From Blastocystis sp. Blastoise (taxonomy: Eukaryota > Sar > Bigyra > Opalinata > Blastocystidae), in assembly GCA_039096225.1 (NCBI GenBank), contig JBBPEB010000014.1, forward strand, positions 1,437,501-1,501,500: 64,000 nt of DNA. Direction: 5' to 3'. The notes beneath the pieces were generated by a model. The model was not told the origin of the DNA, did not search any database, and saw only the letters and a program-made list of their open reading frames with translations. Below, piece by piece: positions 27,231 to 40,085 of this stretch; position 1 is the first letter of the stretch, and every line of letters begins with the position of its first letter. A program made the position numbers and the translations under genes.

Positions 27231-29893
27231 TTACTTTCTTCCTCCTTTCATACCAAGACCTTTCATAAGTAAACGTACATTAACAGATGATTTTTGAGGA
27301 CGTGAGCGAGGAGCATGAGTAGGAGATTGAATAGTATTAATAGGAGATAAATCACCAGATCCAATAGAAATCTCATCAGAATCAGGACTCTTCACTATAA
27401 TATAAATATATATATTTAATAAATGTTTATTTAAAATATAATAAAAATATATAGTATAAATAATATATATAATAAAAAATAATGATAAATACTATAATAA
27501 CAAAATAATAAATACTATAATAAAAAAATGATAATTAATATAATAAAACTATATTAAGTAAAAAATAATAATAATAAAACTATATATATAAAATAATAAT
27601 AATAATAATAAAAGCAATAATAAATTAATAATAATATACAAAGATTAGAAGAAGAATTCGAAGAAGTAGAAATAGAAGGAGTTTGAAATCCTCTTGAAGG
27701 TATTGCAGGAGGAGCAGAAATAGGAGAAGAACAAGAAGGAAGATTTGATGAATTTAATGCTTGAGGAGTAGTTGATGAGTTAGATTGATTAGTACTTGTA
27801 GTATTGGTAGTAATAGAAGCGCTAGGAAGAGGAAGAGAAGTATCTAAATGTATTTTATGAATAGGAGATGAAGGTTCTTGTGGAGATGTTAATTCTGGTA
27901 CTTTATCAAGTTCTTTAAGTATATCGGAATGACGTAATTGTTGATTGAGTGAATTACGTAGATTAACAGAATTAGGACGACTGCCTTCAGGGACTTGAGG
28001 AACATAAGATTTTCTCATAATATAAGCAGTATTTAATTGGTCACGAATCCAATCAGGCCATTTCATATAATTAAGATTTCCTTTACAAGCATAACTATAA
28101 AGAATAGGATAACTGGCTACAGCTGATGTTTCAGAATCAAATTCAAGACCTCCTTCATTTAATTCATGAATAATAGTATTATAAACCATTTGGAAATGGA
28201 ATAACATCTTATCATCATCAGGATTTAAATCTATTTTTAATGATGAACGTAATTGACCAGAAAGACGACTTGATAAACGTTTTGCTTTACCATCATTAGG
28301 AGTAGAAGTAGTAGAAGTAGAAGAAGAAGTACCAAAATTATTTAAGAAATCATCTAAACTACTTAATAAACTATTTGTATTATCCTTAAATTGACTAGAT
28401 ACTTTTTTTGTTTCTACATGAGCAACATTAGCAACTTGTTTACGACCAAAAGTACCTCCATAACTTTGACTATAATTAAAATCTTCTACTTTAAACGCAG
28501 ATGTAGCCACAGTACCTCCATCTATATAGATAGGAAGATTATTATGACTATTATTATGAGTATTATAATTATTATTATGATTATTATGATAATGATTCAT
28601 AATAATAGTATATCATAAGAATATATAAAGAAAACTATATACTATCTTCAATTTGTTTAGTTAATTCTTCAATTCTTTGTTTAGCTCCATCGATCGTATT
28701 CTTTAAATCATCAACATATTCAGGGGTTATATCACCTAAAGCCTCAAATTTCTCTTTCTATAAAGATATTCTTATTAATTGTATTTATATAAGAAAAAAA
28801 ATATTATAGATCACTATTTTAAATTTACAAAATATATATGATAATTTAATAAATAGAATAAACAGAATAATAAATAGATAAATAAAACAATATATATACA
28901 TAAACAAGGAATTGATCTTTGATAGAATTCAGTTGATCTTTCAATTCTACACTTTCATCTTCTAACATTTGATTCTTTACAGTTAAATCATTCTTAATCT
29001 TTTCAGAGGAATCCTTTAATGTTGAATACTTTTCATTCAATTGATCAAAATCACTCATACTCGATTTCACTTGATTCTATATATATATATATATAATTAG
29101 CATTAGTATTAATATTATTAATATATATTTATATACTTGTAAAGAAACGATTTCATCAGATATCTTCTTTATTTGTTTATCCTTTTGTTCTAGTTGACGC
29201 TGATAAAATAAAGTCTCTGACTGAGTCTTCTCTAATTCATTCTATATATATTATATGTTAAATACATGATATATATTAAATAAATTATAAAAGAAATTAT
29301 AAAAGAAATATTAAAGAAATAATAAAATAAAATATAAAAACAATTATAAAAAGAAATATAAAATAATATATATACAGCTTTCGTAGCTGTGGCTTCAGCC
29401 GTTTGAACATTTTTCAACTTTTGAACTTGTCGTTCTAACTCATCATTTCTATATATATATATATTCTAGTTAAAGCATATAACATTATATATATACTTGG
29501 ATTGTAATTCTTTATTTTCTGTTTGAAGTTGTTGAATTTCTTCAAAAAACTCATTATTACTCTTTCTATATTTATTCACTTCATTTTCTAAAGAAGAAAC
29601 TTGTTTCTTCATATCATCATTCTGATTACCAATTTCCTCATTCTCAGAACGGAACTTATCATTCTGTTCTTCTAAAGCAATCAACTCACTCTTCAAATTC
29701 TGAATTTCTTCAACCAATTCATTGTTATTATGGTTATTAGACTCTACAGTCTTCTCCAACTCAGATATTACCTCATAAGCTATAGATAAAATGAATACAA
29801 TTAAATATATTATTTTTCTCACACGTAAATATTTACGAAAATGTTAACATAGATCTATATACCATTGTCCAATTCTTCTTTTAAAGCGTCCAT
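27231..29893 (-). CDS. Coiled-coil protein with C-terminal low-complexity and unknown domain
   Basis: I read this as one gene. The start at 29893 gives MDALKEELDNAYEVISELEK. About 270 residues of continuous heptad coiled coil follow over several exons (KTVESNN, EEIQNLKSELIALEEQN, QLEQKDKQIKKISDEIVSL). What looks like the end of this ORF (EDSI, TAG at 28635) is better explained as a GTATATAG...CTATATAG intron at 28522-28642. That splice joins ED to NGGTVATSAFKVEDFNY. The second half has Ser/Thr/Asn-rich segments, a compact region (MLFHFQMVYNTIIHELNEGG, YPILYSYACKGNLNYMKWPD) and a basic end RLLMKGLGMKGGRK. I recognise no family. Two adjacent genes separated by 34 bp is the alternative reading. 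Confidence 0.7.
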
Positions 29894-30622
29894 TTGTATA
29901 GATCACCAAAAACAATTAACTATTTTTGCCTTTTCAGTACTACGTTATTCTTTTTCTCAAAAATATCTCATTTTATGGTTTTAGAGAGAAATTATGGGGA
30001 TCTTTTATTATTCCCGTGATGTACGCCTTTATGACATAGTCTTTATTTATAGGGTTCTATTATCAAGTGCTCATTCTTTTATGATATTTTATAGTTTCAT
30101 GACGTTCTATTGATCCGCAATGTGACGTATTCTTTAATGATAATCTGTTAGATTTTTGATAGCCCCAATGAATGTGATGCTATTGTTGAGAATCCAAAGT
30201 TTATTACGTTTATCACTTATCATTGTGCATAGCTGGCATATTAATGGCTATAATAATATGATCTTAAAGTTCTTTCCGCTATTATTAGTTTTAACTGAAC
30301 TAGATTTATTTGATTTTTTATATAAATACTTGGTGAAAAGTGTATATAGGATTTGGAGGCTAGAGTGATTGACTTTATATGAATAGAGAGTGGTGAGAAA
30401 AATAAAAAAATCAACAAATTAGATAAATAAAGCAAAATAATTATAGTAAATAACAGATTTTTTATTTTATGTACATAAAATTAAACTAGATAAAAATAAG
30501 TAATATATATATATTCATGTAAAAGCAATAGAATATAAATATATGAAAAAAAACAATGCATAAACAAATAGTAAAATGTAGTTTAAAAAAAAACTATCAA
30601 AAAATGATATATATATTCAGAA
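29894..30622. other. Upstream region of the coiled-coil gene
   Basis: No credible coding sequence; the small open frames (for example 30156-30368) lack gene-like features. The segment from 29940 to 30150 is less AT-rich than its surroundings and is the likely promoter. Confidence 0.35.
30099..30129. promoter_or_regulatory. Two TGACGT CRE-like sites
   Basis: ATGACGTT at 30099-30106 and GTGACGTA at 30122-30129 lie about 220 bp upstream of the minus-strand start at 29893. TGACGT is the core bound by bZIP factors of the CREB/ATF type. CpG-containing words are scarce here, so two within 24 bp is notable. The role is inferred. Confidence 0.3.
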
Positions 30623-30661
30623 TTATAATTCATTCGATTGATGAAGTCCAAGTAATGATTG

Positions 30662-30692
<31 letters not shown>

Positions 30693-32147
30693 ACAATAAG
30701 TAAATATACATAGATTATTAATACATTTATATATTGTATGTTTAAGAAGATATATATATATATACATATATGAATGTGTTATAACAGAATGTCCAATCTT
30801 TTTTACAATTATCAATGGAAAGAGCATCATTCTATAAAATAAAAATATAGCATTAAAAATAATATATAACATTAAAATATATATATTAATTAAAAAATTA
30901 TATATAACATTAAAATATATATATTAATTAAAAATTATATATAACATTAAAATATATATATTAATTAAAAAATATATATAACATTAAAATATATATATAT
31001 AAACTAAAAAATATATATAGCATTAAAATATTATATATATAACATTAAAAACAAATTACAATATATATATATACATAAATGAATGCAAATAAGACAATAA
31101 ATCCTAAGAAAGCGACTAAGAATAAAACGAGAAAAACAAGAAATGAATAGCAAGAAGTTAAATCCATTAATTTTGATTTCTTCTCGAATGTTCTATTATA
31201 TACATGCATATCTGCAATAACTTTATTTGCGTACTCTTTACTTTCTTCAACGAATCCTTCTCCATCATATAAACCATCTTCACCATCATCATAAGGAATA
31301 TAATCACTATCTATGTCACTATCACTAGTATCTTCTTTATCTATATCATATATAGTCTTGTCAACATCCATATCAGAATCAGAATCTGCTTCTAGATCTA
31401 AATCGTTAGTTGGATTTTCAGTATCACCAGGTTCACTATCATTATCAGAAAGAGCTGCTTCATTTATTATAGAATCTATTTTTTGAAGAAGAACTTCATC
31501 TTCTTTTTTATTTTCATCTTCTACTTTTCTTATTTCTCTCTCTATTACTATAGATAAACAATTTTAAAATAGTTTCTATTTATTATAAACATTAATAATA
31601 TATCACATATAGATATATATTTGTTAATAACAAATAAGACTCAAAATATACTTGAAAAACATATATATAGAACAATGATATAGAATGTCTACTCATCAAT
31701 ATATTCTGAATAAATATATAAATAAATAAATATATATATATATATACATTTGTCTTCATTAGAAATAGAGTTATTGACAGGAGATGCTATAGGTTTAGGA
31801 TTACTAAACACAGGAACAGGAATAAGAGTTGAAGAGTGTTTATTTTCTTCAATTTGATTTGTAGATAGATTTTTCTCAACTATTACTTCCTTTTTAATAG
31901 CATCAACATTCTTGGTATCATTTTCAGATTCAGGTTGGCTATATTTAGTGGTTTCTTTTGGTACTTCACTGGGAACTACGTTTCTAGCTTCTGCTTTTTT
32001 GCTTTGATGATGATGCTTTTTGGTTTTTGACTTAACATCTTTTTTATCTTGATTCGATGACTCCGGTTTAATTTGATTGACCTTGCGTTGAGCATTTTCT
32101 TGCATTTTCTTTCTCATTTCTAATTTAGCTCTTGTTATTGGATCCAT
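30623..32147 (-). CDS. Acidic single-pass membrane protein, unknown function
   Basis: The start at 32147 gives MDPITRAKLEMRKKMQENAQ, followed by a Lys/His-rich stretch (KSKTKKHHHQSKKAEARN) and a long Ser/Glu/Asp-rich region (EADSDSDMDVDKTIYD, SDYIPYDDGEDGLYDGEG). It then has FEKKSKLMDLTSCYSF and one strong hydrophobic segment (VFLVLFLVAFLGFIVLFAF), with a short tail NDALSIDNCKKDWTFCYNTF. This predicts a cytosolic N-terminus, one membrane helix and a small lumenal or external tail with cysteines. The 3' end is unresolved: no AG acceptor exists between 30655 and 30790, yet the frame ending LLGLHQSNEL (stop 30623) looks coding. Reading straight through gives a TA-repeat tail and a stop near 30580. 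Family unknown. Confidence 0.55.
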
Positions 32148-33057
32148 GGTGACAAAAATTAATAAAACAATAGAATTTAATGATATTTTAAATATCAACT
32201 TTAAAAAAGAGTTTCGTTTTGTTCTTGGGAATAATCACGGTTTCTCTTGATTCTTTAAGTTATTTTTAAAAATAATATTGATGCTCTAAAATATCTTTTG
32301 TAGATACTGATATACTAGTTAATGTGAATATTTATCTCTAGACATCACTTGGTTGAAGACCTCATAGCGATCTTTTTTCATATACAAACAAATGATCAAT
32401 GATACTTTTGTTGCCCATGTTTTATTGAAAGAATTCTGTATTTATATATGCTAGAAACTATTATAGTATTTGATTCCTATTCAAATATTTGGACAAAAGC
32501 TAAAAAAAGTGTAGATAATAGAGTATCTATATTTACAAATTTATATTATTGATATGTCGCTTCTGAATGTGGACGCTATCACACAGCCTTCAGAACTTGG
32601 CTAGAATAAGAATAAGAATAAACTGATTTTTGATCCAAGTTTGAGTTAATTCTATAATTTAGTTGACTTAAATAATATAATTTGACTGCTCATATACTTA
32701 TAGATTCAATAAATTATTTTATATATATTTTAATGAAATGTAAAGTTAAATGAAAACAATATCAAAAAAAAGATAAAAAATCATAAAAATAATTGTTTTT
32801 TAAATGATAATTTATAATAAATTATTATTTAAAGCAACACTCTAGATAGAAAATTCATAATTATCAATGTGTGTCTATAGCGCATATAATATATTCATTT
32901 CAATATAACACATTTAAAAGAAAATATATATATACACCCTAAAATGTATAGAAAAAAAAATCAGCAACAATATATATAGCAACAACATAATTTATAAACG
33001 ATTTTAATATATTCAATATGCATATACATATATAAGAAATATAATTATTGAAATCGT
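32148..33057. other. Intergenic region with a small GC-richer hairpin
   Basis: It contains no gene. One more GC-rich stretch at 32561-32595 can fold (TTCTGAA pairs with TTCAGAA, with GTG/CAC inside). The right half is very AT-rich 3'-flank of the next gene. Confidence 0.3.
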
Positions 33058-33268
33058 TTATTTATATAATTTTGGCAAATCGAAGAATCTGTGTTTCTTT
33101 TCTTTTCGATTGTAGTTTTATTAGGAATTGAGTTTGAGTCTACTTTTTCTATTATTTCATCTACTATAAAATACATAAAGTAGTATAAGATAAATAATCA
33201 ATAAATAAATATTCATAAAAATAAATAAAAACATAAAATTAAAAAAAAAAAAACAGTGTACTAAATCC

Positions 33269-33325
<57 letters not shown>

Positions 33326-34078
33326 AATAACAATATACGAATCATTTCTGTTTCTGATATCAAGGTGTCTAAAGAAGCTCTTGTTGTCAGTTTATCGTCT
33401 ATTATTTGAGAATATAATTTATCATTTTCCTACAAAAATATATTATATAAATAAATATATACATATATATTTCTAGACTACTATGAAAACAATACAGAAT
33501 ATATATACTTTATAAAATTGATATCGTTGTCGATTTTCATGAAGTGTTTCTAATGATTTTTGAAGTGATTCTCTAACTCTCATATATTCTTTTGCATCAT
33601 CACCTAAATAATGACAAATAAAGAATGATAACAAATGAAGAAAACAATTTACTATTTTCAGGAATGATTGGAAAGAACTCTAAAAGGTTTTCCTAATATT
33701 AAGAGATACATAGAGATAGAGTTGTGATAATAAAATAATGAAATTAAAGAAATACTGAAGTAATTGTGTTTGGTAAAGCAATTTCTGGATTCAGAGAAGA
33801 GTATTTTTGTTGTAATTGTCTTATATAATCTTGTAATTGTAGAGGAGATATGTTTTCCTGCATTTTTTTCTTTAATAATTGCGAAAAACTGAGTTGAGAT
33901 GTTCTTAAAACACTTCCAGGTATTGTTCCACTATGTAAAAGATGACTTGAACCTTTTTAATATAAAAATACCTTTCAAATTCTTCAGACACGATTGGTTG
34001 TAATTGAATGATTTCAGTGATTTCTTTTAAATTCTTTTCAATATCTGATAATAAATCCTGATCTTGGAATAAAGACAT
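33058..34078 (-). CDS. Small coiled-coil protein, unknown
   Basis: The start at 34078 gives MSLFQDQDLLSDIEKNLKEI. Splicing out GTATTT...TTAAG and later introns gives about 230 residues: FERTSQLSFSQLLKKK, PLQLQDYIRQLQQKYSSL, a helical segment MRVRESLQKSLETLHENRQR, and a basic end KKRKHRFFDLPKLYK at TAA 33058. It is mostly helical and coiled-coil, like small subunits of kinetochore, mediator or tethering complexes, but no diagnostic motif ties it to any of these. The intron near 33265-33322 is almost entirely (TA)n. Confidence 0.6.
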
Positions 34079-34348
34079 TGTATTCCACCGTAAACTAAAA
34101 TAAATACTTTTTTTAATTAAAAAGAAGAATTTAAAAATAAACAAAATTTTGTTTTTTTTATTTATTATTCATTTGTTTTTATATTATCATGTTTCTTTAT
34201 ATATATATAGATAAATTAAATGAAACAAAACCATCTTTCAAACTAAATTAGATATTCAAAGAAATAAAATAACATCAAATAAAAGAAACTGAAAAGGTAA
34301 CAATATATATATATATTTCTATGAAGAAATATCGTGTCTATAAATTAT

Positions 34349-35893
34349 TTAAAAAATAAGTTTGAGAGTCACAATAATAGCAACTATAATCACAAAAATA
34401 AGAACTATAAGAAGAATTAAATTTCTACATTTCTTATTTGTTTTATTTTGATATTGACTAGCAGTCTATATATAATAATTTATAAGTTTTATAATAGATA
34501 TAGATATATAATAATACTATCGAAAACAATAAACAAAACAAAAAACGTATATATAATATAATATATATATACAAGAAGAGTACGGACACCTTGTTGAGTA
34601 TTTTGAGAAGCTTTTTCAGTGTTATTTTCTAAGGTATCTATAGATCAAATAAAAATATAGAATATATTTATGTTTAAAGAGATGAATAGAGTTTAGAATC
34701 ATTAAAATTATAAATATATATATAGATAGAACATATATATAGATATATAGAACATATACTAACCATTTCGCCTTGATCGTTAACAATTTGTGCCAAGTCT
34801 CTGAAAGCAATATTCACTTCTTGTAATTCACTAGTAATCTTTGATATATCCTCATGTCTCTCACGAATCAATAATTCATTATATTGTAAATTCGCTTCAT
34901 TATTGTTATTCACTTTATTAAAACTTTCTTCAACAGCCTGTGGATCCAAATATATAGCACTATAGAAGATAATCATAATTAATATAATAACAATAATAAA
35001 TATATTAATAATAAATATATAATAAAATAATAAAATAATAAAATAATAAAATAATAAAATAATAATAAAATAATAAAATAATAAAATAATAAAATAATAA
35101 AATAATAAAATAATAAAATAATAAAATAATAAAATAATAAAATAATAAAATAATAAAATAATAAAATAATAAAATAATAAAATAATAAAATAATAAAATA
35201 AATATAATAATAAAATAATAAAATAATAAAATAAATATAATAATAAAATAAAATAATAAATAAAATAAAATTAACAAAAATAAATAATCTAATAAATACG
35301 GTAATTGAGGTGCATTATCGTGCATATATTCATTAATACGATCTTTATGATCTTTAAACATAGATATATATCGTTCACGAGAACGACGTAAGTTAGAAAT
35401 AGTCTTTAAATTCTCTCTCTATATATATATACATGTGATTATAATAATAATTATCTTTTTATTGAATACGAAATAATCATTAACACTATATTAACTAAAA
35501 TAGATACAACTTCAGATTTATTAGGATTCGCACGAGTTGACTTTTCAAGCTCATTCAATTGATTATCCATCTTATTAAACATATTATCTAAATCACGAAT
35601 TGATTTTTCTCTATTTATATATGAATAAGACAAATGACAAAATAAAATAATTCTTTATCATATTCTAAAATATAGAATCAAACATACAACTCATTTCTCA
35701 ATACTCTATTATCCGTTTTACTTCCTAAACCTTGAGACATTTGAGATAATTCCTTAATTTTTGTATCAGCATCCTTTAAATCAAGTTCAATATCATCGAA
35801 AGAAGAGGAAACCTGATTCTCTGGTTGAGTCTTATTGAAACCAAAACGTTGAGGTCTGTTAACAGAAGGAGCAGTAGCAAATTGCTTATCCAT
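34349..35893 (-). CDS. Qa-SNARE (syntaxin, endosomal Pep12/syntaxin-7 type)
   Basis: This is a t-SNARE for vesicle fusion. The start at 35893 gives MDKQFATAPSVNRPQRFGFN. Helices of the N-terminal three-helix (Habc-like) domain follow (FDDIELDLKDADTKIKELSQ, IRDLDNMFNKMDNQLNELEK). The SNARE motif is complete: ERHEDISKITSELQEVNIAF, then RDLAQIVNDQGEMVDTLENN with the zero-layer Gln in DQGEMVD, then NTEKASQNTQQG. The C-terminal anchor is LILLIVLIFVIIVAIIVTLK, with a two-residue IF tail. An intron of about 270 bp at about 35000-35280 is a near-perfect TTTTATTAT tandem repeat. It shares a 242-bp divergent upstream region with the gene at 36136. Endosomal assignment rests on general resemblance only. 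Confidence 0.88.
35017..35270. repeat. (ATAATAAA)-type tandem repeat in a syntaxin intron
   Basis: Short units of AATAATAAAAT fill one intron of the syntaxin gene. The open frame across it (Phe-Tyr-Ile-Leu repeats) is an artefact. Confidence 0.9.
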
Positions 35894-36135
35894 ATCAATA
35901 AAAAAATTAATATAACAATAAAAGATCGTTAATTAACATTAAAAAAATGTTTCATGACTGCATCTCAATACAATACTCGACAAAAACCCGATTGCGAAAT
36001 GTGTTTACTGACTGAATATATCTGAATACAATTGAAATGAAGTATTTGTTTTCATCTTGATTTGTTCCATAGATTGTTCAAGAAAGTATTTCAAATATCT
36101 AGAAATCAACATTAATTGTCTAGATATACTGATTA
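35894..36135. promoter_or_regulatory. Shared divergent upstream region
   Basis: 242 bp separate the starts of the syntaxin gene (-) and the FANCE-like gene (+). The region is AT-rich with a few GC words, and no specific factor site is evident. It must hold both promoters. Confidence 0.5.
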
Positions 36136-37669
36136 ATGAATCAATCATATCCTTTGAAAGAGTTATGTAAATTTGATACGCTTTTTCATGTCGATAAAAA
36201 CACTTCCGACTTGATACCAAGGTTCTATCAATTGGATGAAACAACTCAACAACAAGTATTGAGTAGTATTATTTGTTTTGAGAATCTATATTCCATATCT
36301 GATATCATTGAATTCTATAATGTATGTTCCTCATTCTCAGAGAAACATGATTATCAATATATCTTTAAAACAATATATCAAAAATACTTGAATGACAATG
36401 ACAAGTCCTCCTTTTATCGTCAAAATAATGTATTTATATATTATTTAATTTGACTGTGGCTAAATTTTTTGTTACCTTTTATTTTTTTTCTACTTTTAGA
36501 ACTATTTTATATTCAATTTTATTTCTATAATATTCATTATACTATTGATTCTATATAGTCGGTATATAATGAACAAGATGAGATTTATGTTGATAGTTAT
36601 ACACATTATTATATCCCTTATGAATATATAAATATTAATGATAAAGAAGAGAATGAAACCATAAATCAAAACTCTTCAATTAATATATCATTAGAAATAT
36701 CAAATACACAAGGTATATAAATATGTATAATTCATGTATAAAAGATTTTGTATTTTATTCATTATTTATTTATTTATTATTATTATTTTATTTATTATTA
36801 TTATTTTATTTATTATTTTATTTATTATTATATTTATTATTATATTTATTATTATATTTATTATTATTATTATTATTATTATATATTTAGAAGATTCTCA
36901 AAAGAGTGAAATGACTACAAATGTATGTCTATATATAACAAGCAAATATATATATATATATATATAATAGATTAAAGATATGGTTGATAAATATATACAT
37001 TATTGTGAAGACAATTCAGATACTAAAGAGGATTTTAATCAGTTATATCAAATCATAGTTCAGCAGGTATATATTGATGAATTATTATTATTATTATTAT
37101 TATTATTTATTATTATTTTATATTTATTTTATTTTACTTATTGTACTCACTATTATATATATTAATGTTTATACTATATATATAATTACATTCTATAAAT
37201 GGTTAGTCAGATCTTTATTCTCAGTATTTTCCACTTCTTCAAATTCAAAACTGGTCCGAAGATAAGATATATGAATATAAGGAGTATATACTGTAATTTA
37301 ATTCTTTTCTATATATATATATATTTATATAATCTCATATAGACTTTTTTCCTTTTAATATCTAGTTAACTGTTATCTTATTGTTATTTTATATATTTAT
37401 ATAGACTGCTATTTATTCCTTCTCTCTCTGAACAACAGTTACAATTACTTATGGATAAGATATTAATGGAAAAAGTAATTCTTTTTTATTTATCTGTTTT
37501 CTTTTTAATAATAACTCACATTCACTATTTATTTGCTTATTATAAGACTATTATCGTTATTCTATTGAATTTATTTTTAGTTATTTAATTTATTATTTAT
37601 ATGTATTCATTTATATACTAATTTATTAATGTATTTATTAATTAATTAATATATGTTAGTTAGTTTATT

Positions 37670-37700
<31 letters not shown>

Positions 37701-38455
37701 GATTCAAATGTGTACTACTCTCGTATCTCGTTCATTATTCCTTATTCTCAATTATTCATATACATATAATCCATCAGTATATAATGTGATTCTCATTATT
37801 CATATTTTACATATAGAAATATTATATAATTATTATATCTACATTAGTATTTTATTTCTTCATTTTTTATTCCTCTTGTCATGTCACCTCAACCTTCATC
37901 TATTATTCAAGAAGTATTTATATATATAATTATATATATATAATTATATATTATAATCATTTCATAGCTTATTTTAAGAACAATAAAAGAATGCATTCAA
38001 CAAAATATGATTGAATATTTTATACAACAAGTATATATACTTATCTCTTCTGCATCTATATATATTTCATTTATATATCGAGTCAACTTTATTTTTTTTA
38101 GTATATATCATTATCAATTCCTCAAACATTATTCTCTTTACAAATATTATCTGCTCTATTTAATAAAGCTACTATTTCAACACCTACAATAATTCATGAA
38201 CTATGTATATATCTTCAAAAAGGTTCCTATCTATCTATATTCCAAAATGATTTTCAGTTTTATAAACTACTTCTTCTTTTTCTTAAGAAATATTCAAAAA
38301 ATGTATATATTTTTTTTTAATTATATTTTGTACATTATAATTCTTTATATATATATCTATAGTTATCAAATGAAAAAGAAATATTTTTAGATATTATGAA
38401 GAGATGTACGAAATTTATTGAAAAACCACTTTTAAAATTTATTCAATCTCTTTAA
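36136..38455 (+). CDS. FANCE: FANCE-like Fanconi anaemia core-complex protein
   Basis: Ten or more exons join cleanly from ATG 36136 to TAA 38455. The N-terminal part (LCKFDTLFHVDKNTSDLIP, FENLYSISDIIEFYNVCSSF) is not distinctive. The C-terminal half is a helical-repeat region: LLFIPSLSEQQLQLLMDKIL, SSIIQELILRTIKECIQQNM, TLFSLQILSALFNKATIS, and YKLLLLFLKKYSKNLSNEKE followed by DIMKRCTKFIEKPLLKFIQSL. The order and spacing match the C-terminal domain of FANCE, which ends with a KLMLTVLTKY-like helix and a STTFLKKSL-like helix. In animals FANCE links FANCD2 to the core complex with FANCC. Several introns are (TTA)n rich. The call is by remembered family pattern; a different alpha-helical repeat protein is the alternative. 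Confidence 0.6.
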
Positions 38456-38722
38456 ACTATATGATATTAACTTTAGTGTTTTGAATAGAATTGATATCAT
38501 ATATCCTAATATATGTTTTCTTAACAATAATAATAAACAAAACTAATGATATCATCATTGTAAAACATTCTTTAATGAATAACAGAAATAAACAATAAAA
38601 AAAAACGACAAGAAAATAAAAAGTCTGGAAACAATAAAAAAAAAATAATTAAAGAGCAATACATAATATATGAATAAATAAATATATATATATATATAAT
38701 ATAAATAAAAAACAATATGTAT
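38456..38722. terminator. Convergent 3' region of the FANCE-like and nucleoporin genes
   Basis: 267 bp between two converging stop codons. It is A/T-rich with several AATAAA words on both strands, and it is the probable polyadenylation region for both genes. Confidence 0.4.
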
Positions 38723-40050
38723 TTAGTTACGATTAAATGGATTACCAAATGAAAAGTTATTATTATTATTATTATTATTATTTGAAGACATATTTGAATT
38801 TGTATTAATATTATTAGGATTTAATCCAAATGTAAATGACGTAGTCGAAGCATTTGTTCCTATTGAAGAATTATTATTCATATTATTATTCATATTATTA
38901 TTATTCATATTATTATTGTTTTGACCAAAAGTAAATGGGTTTTGTAATGAATTTGTTGATGAATTCCAACTACCATTTATAGAATGACTATTATTATTAT
39001 TCATATTATTATTCATATTATTATTCATATTATTATTTGAATTACCAAAAGTGAATGTAGAAGGTGTAGAAGTAGTATTATTTGATTCATTGAGAGACAT
39101 AGACTTTACAGATCCAAATTTAAATACACCTTGTTTATTATTATTATTCATATTATTATTATTTAATATAGGTGGTGTAGTTAAAGAATTATTTAAAGTA
39201 TTAAGAGAAAAAGATGACGCAGCACCTCCAAATACAAAGCTTGAAGAAGATGAGGTTGAACCAAAAGTATTAGTATTATTAGTAGTAGTAGTATTTCTAT
39301 TACCAAAACTATTTGTAGAATTGAATTTATTATTTTTCTTTGTATTTATTCCAAAGTTATTATCTGTAGTTGCAAATAATGAAGTAGATTTAGTAGTAGT
39401 AGTCGTTGCAAATGGGTTCTTAAGATTAGAAAAAATAGTAGTAGTATTATTATTATTAGAAATAGTATTAGTATTGGCAGATGTAGCTGGTGTGTCCATA
39501 TCGATATCCATAGCATCTTCTTTATCAACAGTCATTGACATATCATTATTATTATTACTATTCATATCATTACTATGAAGAGGATATATATCACTCTTAA
39601 AATAACTATTATTAGTTCCAAAAGGATTAGGTATAGAATTTAATAAAGGTGTACCTGTTTTTGTAGTAGTAGCAGAAGTGGTATTCTTATCAAAACTAAA
39701 GATAGCATTAGGAGTTTGTTTTCCATTAATACCAATAGATTGTTGAATAGATGAAGGCATAGAAGGGAAATTAAATATACTTGGTTTTTGTATATTATTA
39801 TTATCTTTATTATTATTATTGTCTTTATTATTATTATTATCGTTATTATCTTTATTATTATCTTTATTATTAAAAGGTACTTGATTAGAACTAAATAATG
39901 TATTTGATGGCTTAGGATCATCTTTCACTTGAATATTTGAATAAGATTCATTTTCATGTTTAGAAAAAGGAGAAATATTTAAGGATGGCTTGATAGTAGA
40001 AGTTGAGGACTCTATAGTACTTTTCTCATTATCCTTATTTTCTTTATTAA

Positions 40051-40085
<35 letters not shown>

